Shown here: positions 26,007-35,917 of the stretch, piece by piece | Numbering within the stretch: position 1 is the stretch's first letter | How the letters are laid out: every line of letters starts with the position of its first letter | Origin: Streptomyces avidinii | Lineage (GTDB): Bacteria; Actinomycetota; Actinomycetes; Streptomycetales; Streptomycetaceae | Direction: 5' to 3' | Assembly: GCF_014650695.1 (NCBI RefSeq) | Contig: NZ_BMVL01000005.1 | Coordinates: forward strand, 248,001 to 312,000 | DNA length: 64,000 nt | Position numbers and translations under genes: made by a program | The notes under the pieces: model-generated | The model's database searches: none | Seen by the model: only the letters and a program-made list of their open reading frames with translations | What the model was told of the DNA's origin: nothing

Positions 26007-27761
26007 ATGACACCCCGACACCCCCTCACCCCCGGTCGCGCGGGCGCCGCCTCCGCCGCGCTCGCGCTCGTGCTGGCCTCGGCCGCCACCGTAAGTCCCG
26101 TATCGGCGGCCGGGGGTGAGGGGGCCGACGCACCCCGGAGCACCGTCGCGTACCGGTCGGTGGCGCAGTTCGGTACCGCGGGCAAGCCCCGTGACCTGCT
26201 GCTGCACCCGGACTCGAAGAAGCTGTACGTCGGTTCGGACGATCTGCCCGAGACCGCCGACGTCAACGAGAGCGGCTTGCACGTACTGGACCCCGTCGAC
26301 GGCAAGGTGCGCAGCACCGTCGGACAGGCCCCCGGCCCCACCGGGACCCTCGGCCGCCGGGCGGTGCGCCAGCTCCTCGCGGCGCTGCCCGGCGACGGGG
26401 CGGTCTTCTTCTATCCGCTGCGCGGCATCGGAACCGCCAAGGACGGCGACGCCGCCGCGGCGGGGGCGTGGGTGCCGGGTGCGGCCGTCAGCCACGCCAC
26501 TGCGGGACTCACGCCCTCCACGGTGCTGGTCGCGCAGGGCTCCGTCCTCTCGGAGGTGGAGATCGCGACAGCGGCCGTGAAGCGCTCCGTCACGCTGGAG
26601 GGCGGCGACGGCTTCGCGGTGGACGCGGCGCGCGGCGCGGTGTGGTTCACGGACTTCGGCAACCGCCGCATGCACCGGATCGACGCGGCCACCTTCACGG
26701 TCACCGCGACCGTCGAACTCCCGGCCGGTGACGGGTTCGCCGGGTTCACGGAGGTGGACGCCGAGACCGGCGCCGTGTGGGTCGGGCTGGACACCTCCGT
26801 CGTCGTCCACGACGCGACCGGCAAGCGGCTGGGCATCCTCAAGGGCGGCGCAGACCTGCCCCGCGCCGCGAGTTTCGACGCGGCCACGCACGAGGCGTTC
26901 GTGGTGTGGCAGGACGCGGGCGACTCCTCGCAGCAGGGCAGCGACAACAACGGAACGCTCACCGTCCACCGGACGCGCGACCTCCAGGAGGTCGTGAAGC
27001 CGGTCGTACTACCGGGAGCCCACACCCAGTCGGGAAGCGCGTCCGTGGCCGTCGAGCCCGGTGGCGCGGTCGTCTTCGTGTCGGACCCGGTCGCCGGGAA
27101 GATCACCAGGCTGGAACGGGCGACGTCCCCGCGGGTCACCAGGAACCCGGCGGACCGGGCGGTCACGGCCGGTACGCGGGTCTCGCTGACGGCAGAGGCC
27201 GAAGGGACCCCGCGGCCCGCCGTCGCCTGGCAGGTCAGTACGGACGCGGGCCGGACCTGGCGGGCGGTGGAGGGTGCTACCTCGCCGGCGTATTCCTTCA
27301 CGGCGGCCGTCTCCGACAACGGCCGCCGCTACCGAGCCGAGTTCGCCAACGACGCCGGTACGGTCCACAGTGGCGCGGCCACGCTCACCGTCACCGTCGC
27401 GGACACCACGACGGGCGGCACCGGGGGCACGGGCGGGACGGGCGGCACCGGCGGGACGGGCTCCACGGGCTCTACCGGCTCCACCGGTTCGACGGGGGGT
27501 GCGGCAGGAGGGTCCGACGGCGACTCCGCCGGAGGTTCCGCAGGTACGGGCGGCGCCGCGGGCACCCCCGGTACCGTGGGCGGCGGCTCGGCCGGCGCCA
27601 CGATCGGGGCCACGGTCGGCGGCGGTACGAACGCCACCGCCACCGGTGGTGCGCTGGCATCCACCGGAGTCGCCGTGGCCTTCCTCGCCGGGAGCGCCGT
27701 CGTGCTCACGGCGGCCGGGTGGGTGCTGATCCGCCGCGCACGGCAGCGCGCAGACGGCTGA
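26007..27761 (+). CDS. Cell-wall-sorted beta-propeller/Ig-like protein with LAxTG motif
   Basis: 584 residues. Signal peptide to about residue 36, a propeller-like region of YVGSDDLPE/VWFTDFGNRR/VWVGLDT repeats (residues 45-375), an Ig-like domain (ITRLERATSPRVTRNPADRA onward), a long Gly/Ser/Thr linker (about 475-545) and a C-terminal sorting signal: LASTG, a hydrophobic helix and RRARQR. LAxTG is the preferred class E sortase motif in Streptomyces. The gene lies 56 bp behind the iron-box-controlled secreted protein and is probably in the same transcript; likely surface-exposed under iron starvation. Confidence 0.87.
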   Translation: MTPRHPLTPGRAGAASAALALVLASAATVSPVSAAGGEGADAPRSTVAYRSVAQFGTAGKPRDLLLHPDSKKLYVGSDDLPETADVNESGLHVLDPVDGKVRSTVGQAPGPTGTLGRRAVRQLLAALPGDGAVFFYPLRGIGTAKDGDAAAAGAWVPGAAVSHATAGLTPSTVLVAQGSVLSEVEIATAAVKRSVTLEGGDGFAVDAARGAVWFTDFGNRRMHRIDAATFTVTATVELPAGDGFAGFTEVDAETGAVWVGLDTSVVVHDATGKRLGILKGGADLPRAASFDAATHEAFVVWQDAGDSSQQGSDNNGTLTVHRTRDLQEVVKPVVLPGAHTQSGSASVAVEPGGAVVFVSDPVAGKITRLERATSPRVTRNPADRAVTAGTRVSLTAEAEGTPRPAVAWQVSTDAGRTWRAVEGATSPAYSFTAAVSDNGRRYRAEFANDAGTVHSGAATLTVTVADTTTGGTGGTGGTGGTGGTGSTGSTGSTGSTGGAAGGSDGDSAGGSAGTGGAAGTPGTVGGGSAGATIGATVGGGTNATATGGALASTGVAVAFLAGSAVVLTAAGWVLIRRARQRADG

Positions 27762-27852
27762 TCGGCCACAACCCGGCCCAGGTGGGCGGTGGTTCGGCGT
27801 GTTGAATGGGTGTCGCCCCCTCTCTGGACCGGAGACGAAGGAGACACCGCAC

Positions 27853-28617
27853 GTGATCGTGATCGCCCCCCTCAGCGACGTCCATCTCGACGGTGACCGG
27901 CGCGCCGCCGACCGCACCCGCGCCGTCATGGAGTACCTCGACGCACTGCCCCACGACCTGGACGCCGTGCTCGTCAGCGGGGACGTAGCCGACCACGGCG
28001 AGGACGCCGAGTACGAGCAGGCCGCCGAGCTGCTGCGCTCGCGCCACCCGGTGGTGGTCTGCCCCGGCAACCACGACGAGCGGGCCGCGTTCCGCCGCGG
28101 CCTGCTGGGGGAGACGTCCCTCTCCACCGCGCCCGTCGACCAAGTGCTGCGCGGCGAGGGCTTCGTCCTCGCCGTGTGCGACTCGTCCGTTCCCGGCGCG
28201 CACCACGGCTTCCTGGAGGACTCGACCCTGGCCTGGCTGGACGGCCTGCTGACCGACACCCCGCGGGAGACTCCGGTCCTGGTCGCCTTCCACCACCCGC
28301 CGGCCGCGCTGCACACCCCGTACGTGGACGAGATCCGCCAGTTCGGTGAGGAGCGGCTCGCGGCCCTCGTCGAGCGCCACCCGCACCTGACGGCGTTCCT
28401 GTGCGGGCACGCCCACACCGCCGCGGCCACCACCTTCGCCGGGCGGCCGGTGCTCGTCGCGCCGGGGGTGGTCTCCACCCTTCGGCTGCCGTGGGAGGCG
28501 CCGACCGGATCCTCCGAGCACGTCCACCTCGACGAACCGCCCGCCGTCGCCTTCCACGTGATCGGTGACGACGGCCGGCCGGTGACCCACTACCGAGTGG
28601 TCGTCGACCGCCGGTAG
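27853..28617 (+). CDS. Calcineurin-like metallophosphoesterase
   Basis: 254 residues. The metal ligands are all visible: SDVHLDG, SGDVADHG, CPGNHDE, FHHPP and CGHAHT. Architecture matches cyclic-nucleotide phosphodiesterase (CpdA/Icc-like) enzymes; the substrate is not determined by sequence. GTG start behind GAAGGAGAC. Its 3' end overlaps the convergent DUF2087 gene by 28 bp. Confidence 0.9.
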   Translation: MIVIAPLSDVHLDGDRRAADRTRAVMEYLDALPHDLDAVLVSGDVADHGEDAEYEQAAELLRSRHPVVVCPGNHDERAAFRRGLLGETSLSTAPVDQVLRGEGFVLAVCDSSVPGAHHGFLEDSTLAWLDGLLTDTPRETPVLVAFHHPPAALHTPYVDEIRQFGEERLAALVERHPHLTAFLCGHAHTAAATTFAGRPVLVAPGVVSTLRLPWEAPTGSSEHVHLDEPPAVAFHVIGDDGRPVTHYRVVVDRR

Positions 28618-28907
28618 GTACGGCCGTCACGGGTCCGCGTGAGCAGGCCCGAGGTGATCAGATAGCGCCGCAGCGCCGAGCAGTCCTCGTGCACGGTGCG
28701 CAGGGCTTCGTTCACCTCGGGCTCCGTGTAGTCCCGGTCCACCGCGAAAAGGGTCTCGGCGAGGTGGACGAGCAACTGCTCGCGCCGGGCGGCCCGGCGA
28801 GGGATCGCGAGCAGGCGGCCGCCGGAGAAGAGGTCGGACACGTCCCGCTGCGGTCGGTGTGCTGTGGAGGGCTGCGAAGGCTGATGGAGGTCGGTGCTGT
28901 CAGGCAT
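28590..28907 (-). CDS. DUF2087 domain protein
   Basis: 105 residues. SDLFSGGRLLAIPRRAARREQLLVHLAE, YTEPEVNEALRTVHEDCSALRRYLI and SGLLTRTRDGRTYRR follow the DUF2087 pattern, a winged-helix-like domain often fused to MarR or ArsR regulators. It may bind DNA, but the function is unknown. ATG 28907 chosen; a further upstream ATG adds only arginine-rich sequence. Confidence 0.82.
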   Translation of the reverse strand: MPDSTDLHQPSQPSTAHRPQRDVSDLFSGGRLLAIPRRAARREQLLVHLAETLFAVDRDYTEPEVNEALRTVHEDCSALRRYLITSGLLTRTRDGRTYRRSTTTR

Positions 28908-29007
28908 GTCCGCGAGCCTCCTCCGTCCGCTCCGGGGAGGCAACGCATTTTCTCCCCGGCCCTCCCGGCCGCTCGGCCTCCCTCGAAAAAGTGACGGTCG
29001 TTCATCT

Positions 29008-29019
29008 TACTGATCGGTA
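29008..29019. promoter_or_regulatory. TetR-type near-palindrome
   Basis: TACTGATCGGTA differs at one base from the palindrome before the amidase (16652-16663). It lies about 55 bp upstream of the decayed acylase gene and may be its old operator. Confidence 0.4.
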
Positions 29020-29072
29020 GTCGCGCCAGTACCCTCCCCGTGACCGGTTCCTGCCCCCACGGAGGAGCACGT

Positions 29073-29500
29073 ATGCGACGTCCCACCGCACGCATGAGAA
29101 CCGCCGTCGCCGCCGGGCTGATCGCCCTCGGCGCCGCTCTGTTCTCCCCGCTCGCCCCGGCAGCCGCCGCGGGCTCCGCCGCCGATGCGGCTGGTGGAGC
29201 TACGCGGACGAGGATCTGCGCATTGGTGCTCGGGCGGCCGGTCGCCGACCCGCCGCCCCGGGTCCACTGCGGGGGCGGCTCGCTCTCCGGGTGCCGGGAC
29301 GCCGTGGCCGCCGCGCTCAAGCAGGCGGCCGCCGCCACCCCGGCTGCCGTGTACCCGGCGGACGGGACCTGCGCGGCCGGCACCAGTGGTGCGCAGACTC
29401 GATCGTCCAGCGCCCGGTCGGCGGGCTCGGCCACCCGCAGATCAACTGGCAGAACCGGCCCACCTACCAGCAGGTGACGGAGTTCGCCGCGCACCGCTGA
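29073..29500 (+). pseudogene. Decayed penicillin-acylase-family gene
   Basis: An intact signal peptide (RTAVAAGLIALGAALFSP, then AAAAG) is joined directly to what looks like only the last ~90 residues of an exported Ntn-type acylase: SYADEDLRIGA in one frame, VADPPPRVHC to AVYPADGTCAAG in another, then QWCADSIVQRPVGG and NWQNRPTYQQVTEF back in the earlier frame. The second shift is explained by loss of one G near 29381. Most of the enzyme, including the Ntn serine, is missing. Family assignment rests on the C-terminal segments as I remember them. Confidence 0.6.
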
Positions 29501-29520
29501 CGGTGCGGGGTGCACAGCGG

Positions 29521-29556
29521 CCCGCCCGGTCCCGGAGGAATCCGGGGCCGGGCGGG
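29521..29556. terminator. Bidirectional hairpin terminator
   Basis: CCCGCCCGGTCCCGG pairs with CCGGGGCCGGGCGGG around a 6-base loop, with TTCGTTCC on the plus-strand side. It lies between the decayed acylase gene and the convergent secreted-protein operon. Confidence 0.7.
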
Positions 29557-29586
29557 TTCGTTCCCGTTCGTTCGGCAGGCAGCGGG

Positions 29587-31327
<1,741 letters not shown>

Positions 31328-31384
31328 GGGAGCGTCCCTTATTTCGGCTGTGCACCGTTGTTACCGACGAGTTGAATGTAAGAG

Positions 31385-31402
31385 TGCCAATGGGGGTTGG
31401 CA
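31385..31402. promoter_or_regulatory. Inverted repeat upstream of the DUF6230 operon
   Basis: TGCCAA and TTGGCA flank a 6-base spacer. The site is in the 107-bp gap between the MerR gene stop and the DUF6230 start, so it is a candidate operator or activator site for the operon. Confidence 0.4.
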
Positions 31403-31434
31403 AGGTTGTGCGAGTGCACCCTTTGAGCCGACTC

Positions 31435-32205
31435 CTACTGCTCCGTACGCAGCAGTTCGGCGACCTCCGCATCCACCCGCCGGGCCATCGCCCGCGCGAA
31501 CTCCGAGGTCACCACCTCGCCGGCCACCGGCCGCAGGGCTGCCACCGCCGCCGTGATGTGCTGAAGCTGCGTGGCCGAAAGCCGTTCGAGGCCCTCAAGG
31601 CCCTCCGGGCCCGCCGCATCGATCACGTAGCGCCGGAACAGCCCCACGAACCGGTCCGCGACCGCCGCGGCCTGCGCCTGTACGAACTCCCCGGCATCCA
31701 GGATCTCCCCGAGCGGCACCCCCTGCCGCACCAGTGTCAGCGTCGCCTCCAGCAGCCGGCGGTTCGGGTACGTGACCAGGTCCCCGTCGATCGTCACGTA
31801 GCCGAGCTCGGCCGCCCGCCGGGTGTCCTCGGCGGTCGCCGTCGGACCGAACAGCTCCCGCAGTTCGCCCCGGGACAGCGTCACCGGCTCCTCCTGGACC
31901 CAGTCCCGGGTCATCTCCCGTTCCAGACCCAGCAGTTGGGACAGGCCGCCGCCCTCCTCCCACGCGTGCAGCAGCTCGGCGATGCCGTTGACGGTGTAGC
32001 CGCGGCCCAGCAGATCACTGATCAGGCGCAGCCGGGTCAGGTGGTCGTCGGAGTACCAGGCGATCCGGCCCTCCCGGCGCGGCGGCGGCAGCAGCCCGCG
32101 CTCCTGGTAGTAGCGCAGGTTGCGCACCTTGACGCCGGCCGCCCGGGCCACGTCCTCCCGGCGGTAGCGCCCGCCACCGCTTCCGTCCTCCACCTGGCTG
32201 CTCAC
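31435..32205 (-). CDS. MerR-family transcriptional regulator
   Basis: 256 residues. The winged HTH is at residues 14-80: YRREDVARAAGVKVRNLRYY, then QERGLLPPPRREGRIAWYSDDHL. The remaining 170 residues are helical with no cysteine cluster, so it is not a metal sensor of the classical type. It sits directly upstream, same strand, of the DUF6230 operon and could control it. The effector is unknown. Confidence 0.88.
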   Translation of the reverse strand: MSSQVEDGSGGGRYRREDVARAAGVKVRNLRYYQERGLLPPPRREGRIAWYSDDHLTRLRLISDLLGRGYTVNGIAELLHAWEEGGGLSQLLGLEREMTRDWVQEEPVTLSRGELRELFGPTATAEDTRRAAELGYVTIDGDLVTYPNRRLLEATLTLVRQGVPLGEILDAGEFVQAQAAAVADRFVGLFRRYVIDAAGPEGLEGLERLSATQLQHITAAVAALRPVAGEVVTSEFARAMARRVDAEVAELLRTEQ

Positions 32206-32233
32206 GGGCCAGAGTGTAGGAGCTACCGGCAGG

Positions 32234-33439
32234 TCACATGGGCCGCGGGCGATCCTGCTTGACCGCCCGCAGGACCACGAACTTCGGCTCGCTCGCGACG
32301 ACTTCGCTGTTGCCGAAGAGCCGCCGCAGATGGGTGTGGTAACCCATGTGCCGGTTGGCGACGATCCACAGCTCGCCGCCCGGGCGCAGCACCTTCCGCG
32401 ACTGCGCGAACATCCGCAGGGCCGTCGCGTCCGTCGTGGCCTGGTGGGAGTGGAAGGGCGGGTTGCTCAGCACCAGGTCCACGGAGCCGGGGGAGAGCAT
32501 GGCGACCCCGTCACCGACGTGGAACTCGGCGGTCCGGCGCCCCTCGCGGACGTTCGCCCGGTAGGTCTCCCGCGCCGAGGCGACCGCCTGGTAGGACTCG
32601 TCGGTGAACACGACCTCGGCGTCCGGGTCGTGGACCTGGACGGCCGTGCCGACGACGCCGTTCCCGCAGCCCAGGTCCACGACCCGGGCGCCGTCGGTGT
32701 TGGTCGGCAGGTTCTGCAGGAAGAAGCGGGTGCCGACGTCGAGCCGGTCGGCGCAGAAGATCCCGGCGTGGTTGACCACGGACAGGCCGGATGCCGAGCC
32801 GGCGTCCTCGTCCACCGTGTACGTCAGCGGCCACGGCCCGGCGGAGGTGGGGCGGGTCGCCCCGGGGGTGCCGGGCGTGCAGAAGATCAGCCGGGCCTTC
32901 TTCTCCGCGAGCGAGGTCTTCGTGGGGCCGAGGATCTTCTCGAAGAGGCGCAGCGTGGAGGTGTGGATCTCCTTGACCATGCCGGTGCCGACCACGACCG
33001 TACCCGCGTGCACGTGCGGGGCCAGGCGGTACAGCTGGTCCTCCAGCAGCGCCAGGCTCTTGGGCACGCGCACCAGCAGGACATCGATCCGCTCCGGTGG
33101 CGGGTCCTGCGTGGTCAGCAGGGTCACCGTCGACTTCGAGGTCCCGATACCGGCCCGGTCCAGGTTCGCGGCGGTGGCGGCGCGCGTCAGGGCGGAGTCG
33201 GTGATCTGCGTGGGACGGTGCGCGGCGAGCGCCGTCGTCAGCGTCCCCCAGCGGTCCCCGAGCACGGTGATCCGGCCGGCGGCGGCGGCGAGGTCCACCG
33301 GTCCCCGCTCCCCGGTACCGGAGTCGAGGTGGCGCAGCAGGTACTCGTCGGCGGCGTCCCAGGCACGGAGCCGGTCGCGCGGGTCCTCGGGGAAGCGGGT
33401 GAGCTCGTAGGAGCCGAAGGGTGTGGTCAGGCGGTTCAT
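32234..33439 (-). CDS. rlmG: 23S rRNA guanine-N2 methyltransferase RlmG-like
   Basis: 401 residues. A degenerate N-terminal methyltransferase-like domain is followed by the active one: VVDLGCGNGVVGTA (SAM site), FTDESYQAV, and the catalytic NPPFHSH. This two-domain plan and NPPF tetrapeptide characterise RsmC/RlmG enzymes, which methylate exocyclic amines of guanine in rRNA. In Escherichia coli RlmG acts on 23S G1835. The gene lies 61 bp downstream of the TPR gene on the same strand. Confidence 0.88.
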   Translation of the reverse strand: MNRLTTPFGSYELTRFPEDPRDRLRAWDAADEYLLRHLDSGTGERGPVDLAAAAGRITVLGDRWGTLTTALAAHRPTQITDSALTRAATAANLDRAGIGTSKSTVTLLTTQDPPPERIDVLLVRVPKSLALLEDQLYRLAPHVHAGTVVVGTGMVKEIHTSTLRLFEKILGPTKTSLAEKKARLIFCTPGTPGATRPTSAGPWPLTYTVDEDAGSASGLSVVNHAGIFCADRLDVGTRFFLQNLPTNTDGARVVDLGCGNGVVGTAVQVHDPDAEVVFTDESYQAVASARETYRANVREGRRTAEFHVGDGVAMLSPGSVDLVLSNPPFHSHQATTDATALRMFAQSRKVLRPGGELWIVANRHMGYHTHLRRLFGNSEVVASEPKFVVLRAVKQDRPRPM

Positions 33440-33500
33440 ATGGGACCCAGGCTATCGGAGCCGGAGGCCCGACCCCGCATGCGCGGGGCCGGGCGGCCCA

Positions 33501-33851
33501 CTACTCGGACAACTCGCCCGCCATGGCGGCCGCCATCCGCAGGTGGGGGCGGGCCTCGGCGGCCCGGCCCAGGCGCTCCAGGGTGCGACCGAGCATCAGC
33601 TGTGCGTAGTCCTCCACCGGCCAGCGTTCCAGGATGGCGCGCAGCTCGTGCTCGGCGCGGGAGAGCTGGGCGGAGTGGTAGTAGGCGCGGGCCAGCAGCA
33701 GCCGGGGAGCCAGCTGCTCGGGGACCTCGCCCGCCAGCCCGTCCAGGATGCGGGCGGCCGTCGCGTACTCCTTCGCGTCGAAGAAGAGCTGGGCGCGCGC
33801 CCAGCGCTCGGCTGCCGTCCCGTGCTCGAAGTACGTCGTCGGCGCGTTCAT
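33501..33851 (-). CDS. Tetratricopeptide repeat protein
   Basis: 116 residues. Three consecutive helix pairs with TPR-like periodicity: RAQLFFDAKEYATAARIL, LLLARAYYHSAQLSRAEHEL and LMLGRTLERLGRAAEARPHL. A small scaffold protein, probably cytoplasmic. It diverges from the pirin gene (105 bp between starts). Confidence 0.82.
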   Translation of the reverse strand: MNAPTTYFEHGTAAERWARAQLFFDAKEYATAARILDGLAGEVPEQLAPRLLLARAYYHSAQLSRAEHELRAILERWPVEDYAQLMLGRTLERLGRAAEARPHLRMAAAMAGELSE

Positions 33852-33956
33852 CGCGTCCCTTCCGCCGTTCAGGTGGTTCGTCCGCTGCCTCCAACACACC
33901 CTGGCCTTCGAACATTCCGCTCTCCGGCACCGCCGTCTCGGGGCTAGGTTGTCCGC

Positions 33957-34922
33957 ATGAGCAATCTCGATCGCCAGCCCGCTCTCTCCGCCTGCGGCGG
34001 CCGCGGCTTCGTCGTGGCCGAACCGGTGCGCGAGCTCCTCAGCCCGCGCACGGTCAAGCTCGGTGAGTCCACCGAGGTCCGCCGACTCCTGCCGAACCTG
34101 GGTCGCCGCATGGTGGGCGCCTGGTGCTTCGTGGACCACTACGGCCCCGACGACATCGCCGACGAGCCCGGCATGCAGGTCGCACCGCACCCGCACTCCG
34201 GCCTCCAGACGGTGAGCTGGCTCCACCAGGGCGAGGTGCTGCACCGCGACAGCGTCGGCAGCCTCGAGACGATCCGGCCCCGCGAACTGGGCCTGATGAC
34301 CTCCGGCCGCGGCATCAGCCACTCCGAGGAGAGCCCGCGCCCGCACGCCCGCTTCCTGCACGGCGCCCAGCTGTGGGTCGCCCTGCCGGACGCCCACCGG
34401 GACGTGGAACCCCACTTCCAGCACCACGCCGACCTCCCGCGGGTCACGGCCCCGGGACTGACGGCGACGGTCATCCTGGGCACCCTGGACACGGCGACCT
34501 CGCCGGGCACGGCGTACACCCCGATCGTGGGCGCGGACCTCACCCTCGTGTCGGGCACCGAGACCCGCCTCCCGCTGGACCCGGACTTCGAGTACGCGGT
34601 CCTGTCGATGTCGGGCGAGGCCCACGTGGACGACGTCCCGGTCCTCCCGGGCTCGATGCTCTACCTCGGCTGCGGCCGCACGGAACTCCCCCTGCGGGCA
34701 GCCTCGGACGCGAGCCTGATGCTCCTGGGCGGCGAGCCGTTCGAGGAGGAGATCGTGATGTTCTGGAACTGGATCGGCCGGAGCAACGAGGAGATCGTAC
34801 AGGCGCGCAAGGACTGGATGGAGGGCACCCGGTACGGCGAAGTGAAGGGCTACGACGGTCCCCCGATTCCGGCGCCGCAACTCCCGCCGGTGCCCCTGAA
34901 GGCGCGCGGACGGGTGCGCTGA
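33957..34922 (+). CDS. Pirin-family protein
   Basis: 321 residues, two cupin domains. The N-terminal cupin has the metal-binding pattern of pirins: APHPHSGLQTVSWLHQGEV with the later glutamate in ISHSEESPRP. Pirins bind iron; some are quercetin dioxygenases and others regulate metabolism through protein contacts. Which applies here is unknown. It ends with PQLPPVPLKARGR, a typical basic pirin tail. Confidence 0.92.
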   Translation: MSNLDRQPALSACGGRGFVVAEPVRELLSPRTVKLGESTEVRRLLPNLGRRMVGAWCFVDHYGPDDIADEPGMQVAPHPHSGLQTVSWLHQGEVLHRDSVGSLETIRPRELGLMTSGRGISHSEESPRPHARFLHGAQLWVALPDAHRDVEPHFQHHADLPRVTAPGLTATVILGTLDTATSPGTAYTPIVGADLTLVSGTETRLPLDPDFEYAVLSMSGEAHVDDVPVLPGSMLYLGCGRTELPLRAASDASLMLLGGEPFEEEIVMFWNWIGRSNEEIVQARKDWMEGTRYGEVKGYDGPPIPAPQLPPVPLKARGRVR

Positions 34923-34958
34923 CCTGCATGTTTCCAAATTGGGCCGGTGGGCCTGAGG

Positions 34959-35351
34959 CTAGCCGGAGCGAAGGTGACGCCTCCCGGCCGCGAGAGCGTC
35001 GAACGGGGTGAGGACGTCGAGGCTGTCGAACACGTAGTAGAGGGGGAGCACGGTCCACGCGACGAGCTGGAGGTGTGCGCGGACCGCGGCGCTCTCGATC
35101 GCGTGGCGGTGCGTCGCCCGACTGGTCATGCTGCTCTTGCAGTCGATCATTGCGACATGGCCGTCCTTGGCGGCAAGGAGGTCAGGGGTCCACCGAAGGG
35201 AGCTGTTCGTCCCTCGGAGCGCGGCTTGAACAGGGTGGGTGAGGACTCCCTGCCCCCACGGGTTGACCGCCCATCCGCGCGCGGTCAGTTCCTCGGCGGT
35301 GCGCTGCTCGTGGGCGTCCCCCACGGCCTTCCTCTGCTGAAAGCTCGGCAT
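34959..35351 (-). CDS. Putative PD-(D/E)XK-type nuclease-like protein
   Basis: 130 residues. QQRKAVGDAHEQRTAEELTARGW resembles the first helix of Holliday-resolvase/restriction-like folds, and WTPDLLAAKDGHVAMIDCKSS offers the D and DxK active-site residues of the PD-(D/E)XK superfamily. The family is not certain. An in-frame ATG at 35507 would add 52 residues encoded across a repeat array, so ATG 35351 is preferred. It marks the left end of a decayed accessory zone. Confidence 0.62.
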   Translation of the reverse strand: MPSFQQRKAVGDAHEQRTAEELTARGWAVNPWGQGVLTHPVQAALRGTNSSLRWTPDLLAAKDGHVAMIDCKSSMTSRATHRHAIESAAVRAHLQLVAWTVLPLYYVFDSLDVLTPFDALAAGRRHLRSG

Positions 35352-35437
35352 GCCGTGAAGTGTTGCGCAGCTCGCCCCAGGCAAAACGAGGGGCGGATGC
35401 AGACCGGCCAGGCGCAACCCCGCAGAACCCGTCTCGC

Positions 35438-35487
35438 TGTGTCCGCCTGTGTCCGCCTGAGTCCAGCTGTGTTCGGCTGCGTGCGGA
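35438..35487. repeat. Five 10-bp iterons upstream of the nuclease-like gene
   Basis: Successive decamers TGTGTCCGCC, TGTGTCCGCC, TGAGTCCAGC, TGTGTTCGGC and TGCGTGCGGA repeat in exact 10-bp register, one helical turn each. The array lies 87-136 bp upstream of the nuclease-like start. It looks like a multi-site operator or a plasmid-type iteron cluster. Confidence 0.65.
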
Positions 35488-35572
35488 CAACAATGGCCGG
35501 AAGTCATCCACGCCTGGTCCTACTTCGCTCCGAGGCCTTCGGGGAGCTGTCCCGCTCCCCGAAGGCTGGCGG

Positions 35573-35917
35573 TCAGCTGAGGCGGAGGCGGCGCAGGGCC
35601 ATGACGGTGCCGTCGGGGTGGAGGGAGACGGGGCCGAGCCACTTGGCGTCCCAGGGGTCGGAGTAGTCCCAGGAGTCGCGGAGCGCATGTGCCTCGTGGC
35701 GGTACTGCTCGACCCGGCCGTCGCGGAGGTGGTCGAAGAGGCCTTCCGCCAGGCCGGAGAAGGCCTCCACCCGGACGCCGTTGAGGCGGAAGACGTGGTC
35801 GGTACCCACGCAAAGGCGCCGGTCAACATCACGGAAGCGCCGGGAGGCTCGGCTCAAGGCCGGCGCAGGGGTCGGCGTCGTCGTCCTGGCGCTGCTCCTG
35901 ACGTTCTGGTCGGCCAT
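35573..35917 (-). CDS. Hypothetical protein
   Basis: Up to 114 residues; the first 25 or so are Ser/Thr/Ala-rich, and the rest looks like a folded domain (RLCVGTDHVFRLNGVRVEAFSGLAEGLFDHL, then RDSWDYSDPWDAKWLGPVSLHPDGTVMALRR). I do not recognise it. It overlaps the 3' end of the broken nuclease gene by 89 bp on the same strand, so its real start may be further in. No signal or membrane segment. Confidence 0.5.
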   Translation of the reverse strand: MADQNVRSSARTTTPTPAPALSRASRRFRDVDRRLCVGTDHVFRLNGVRVEAFSGLAEGLFDHLRDGRVEQYRHEAHALRDSWDYSDPWDAKWLGPVSLHPDGTVMALRRLRLS

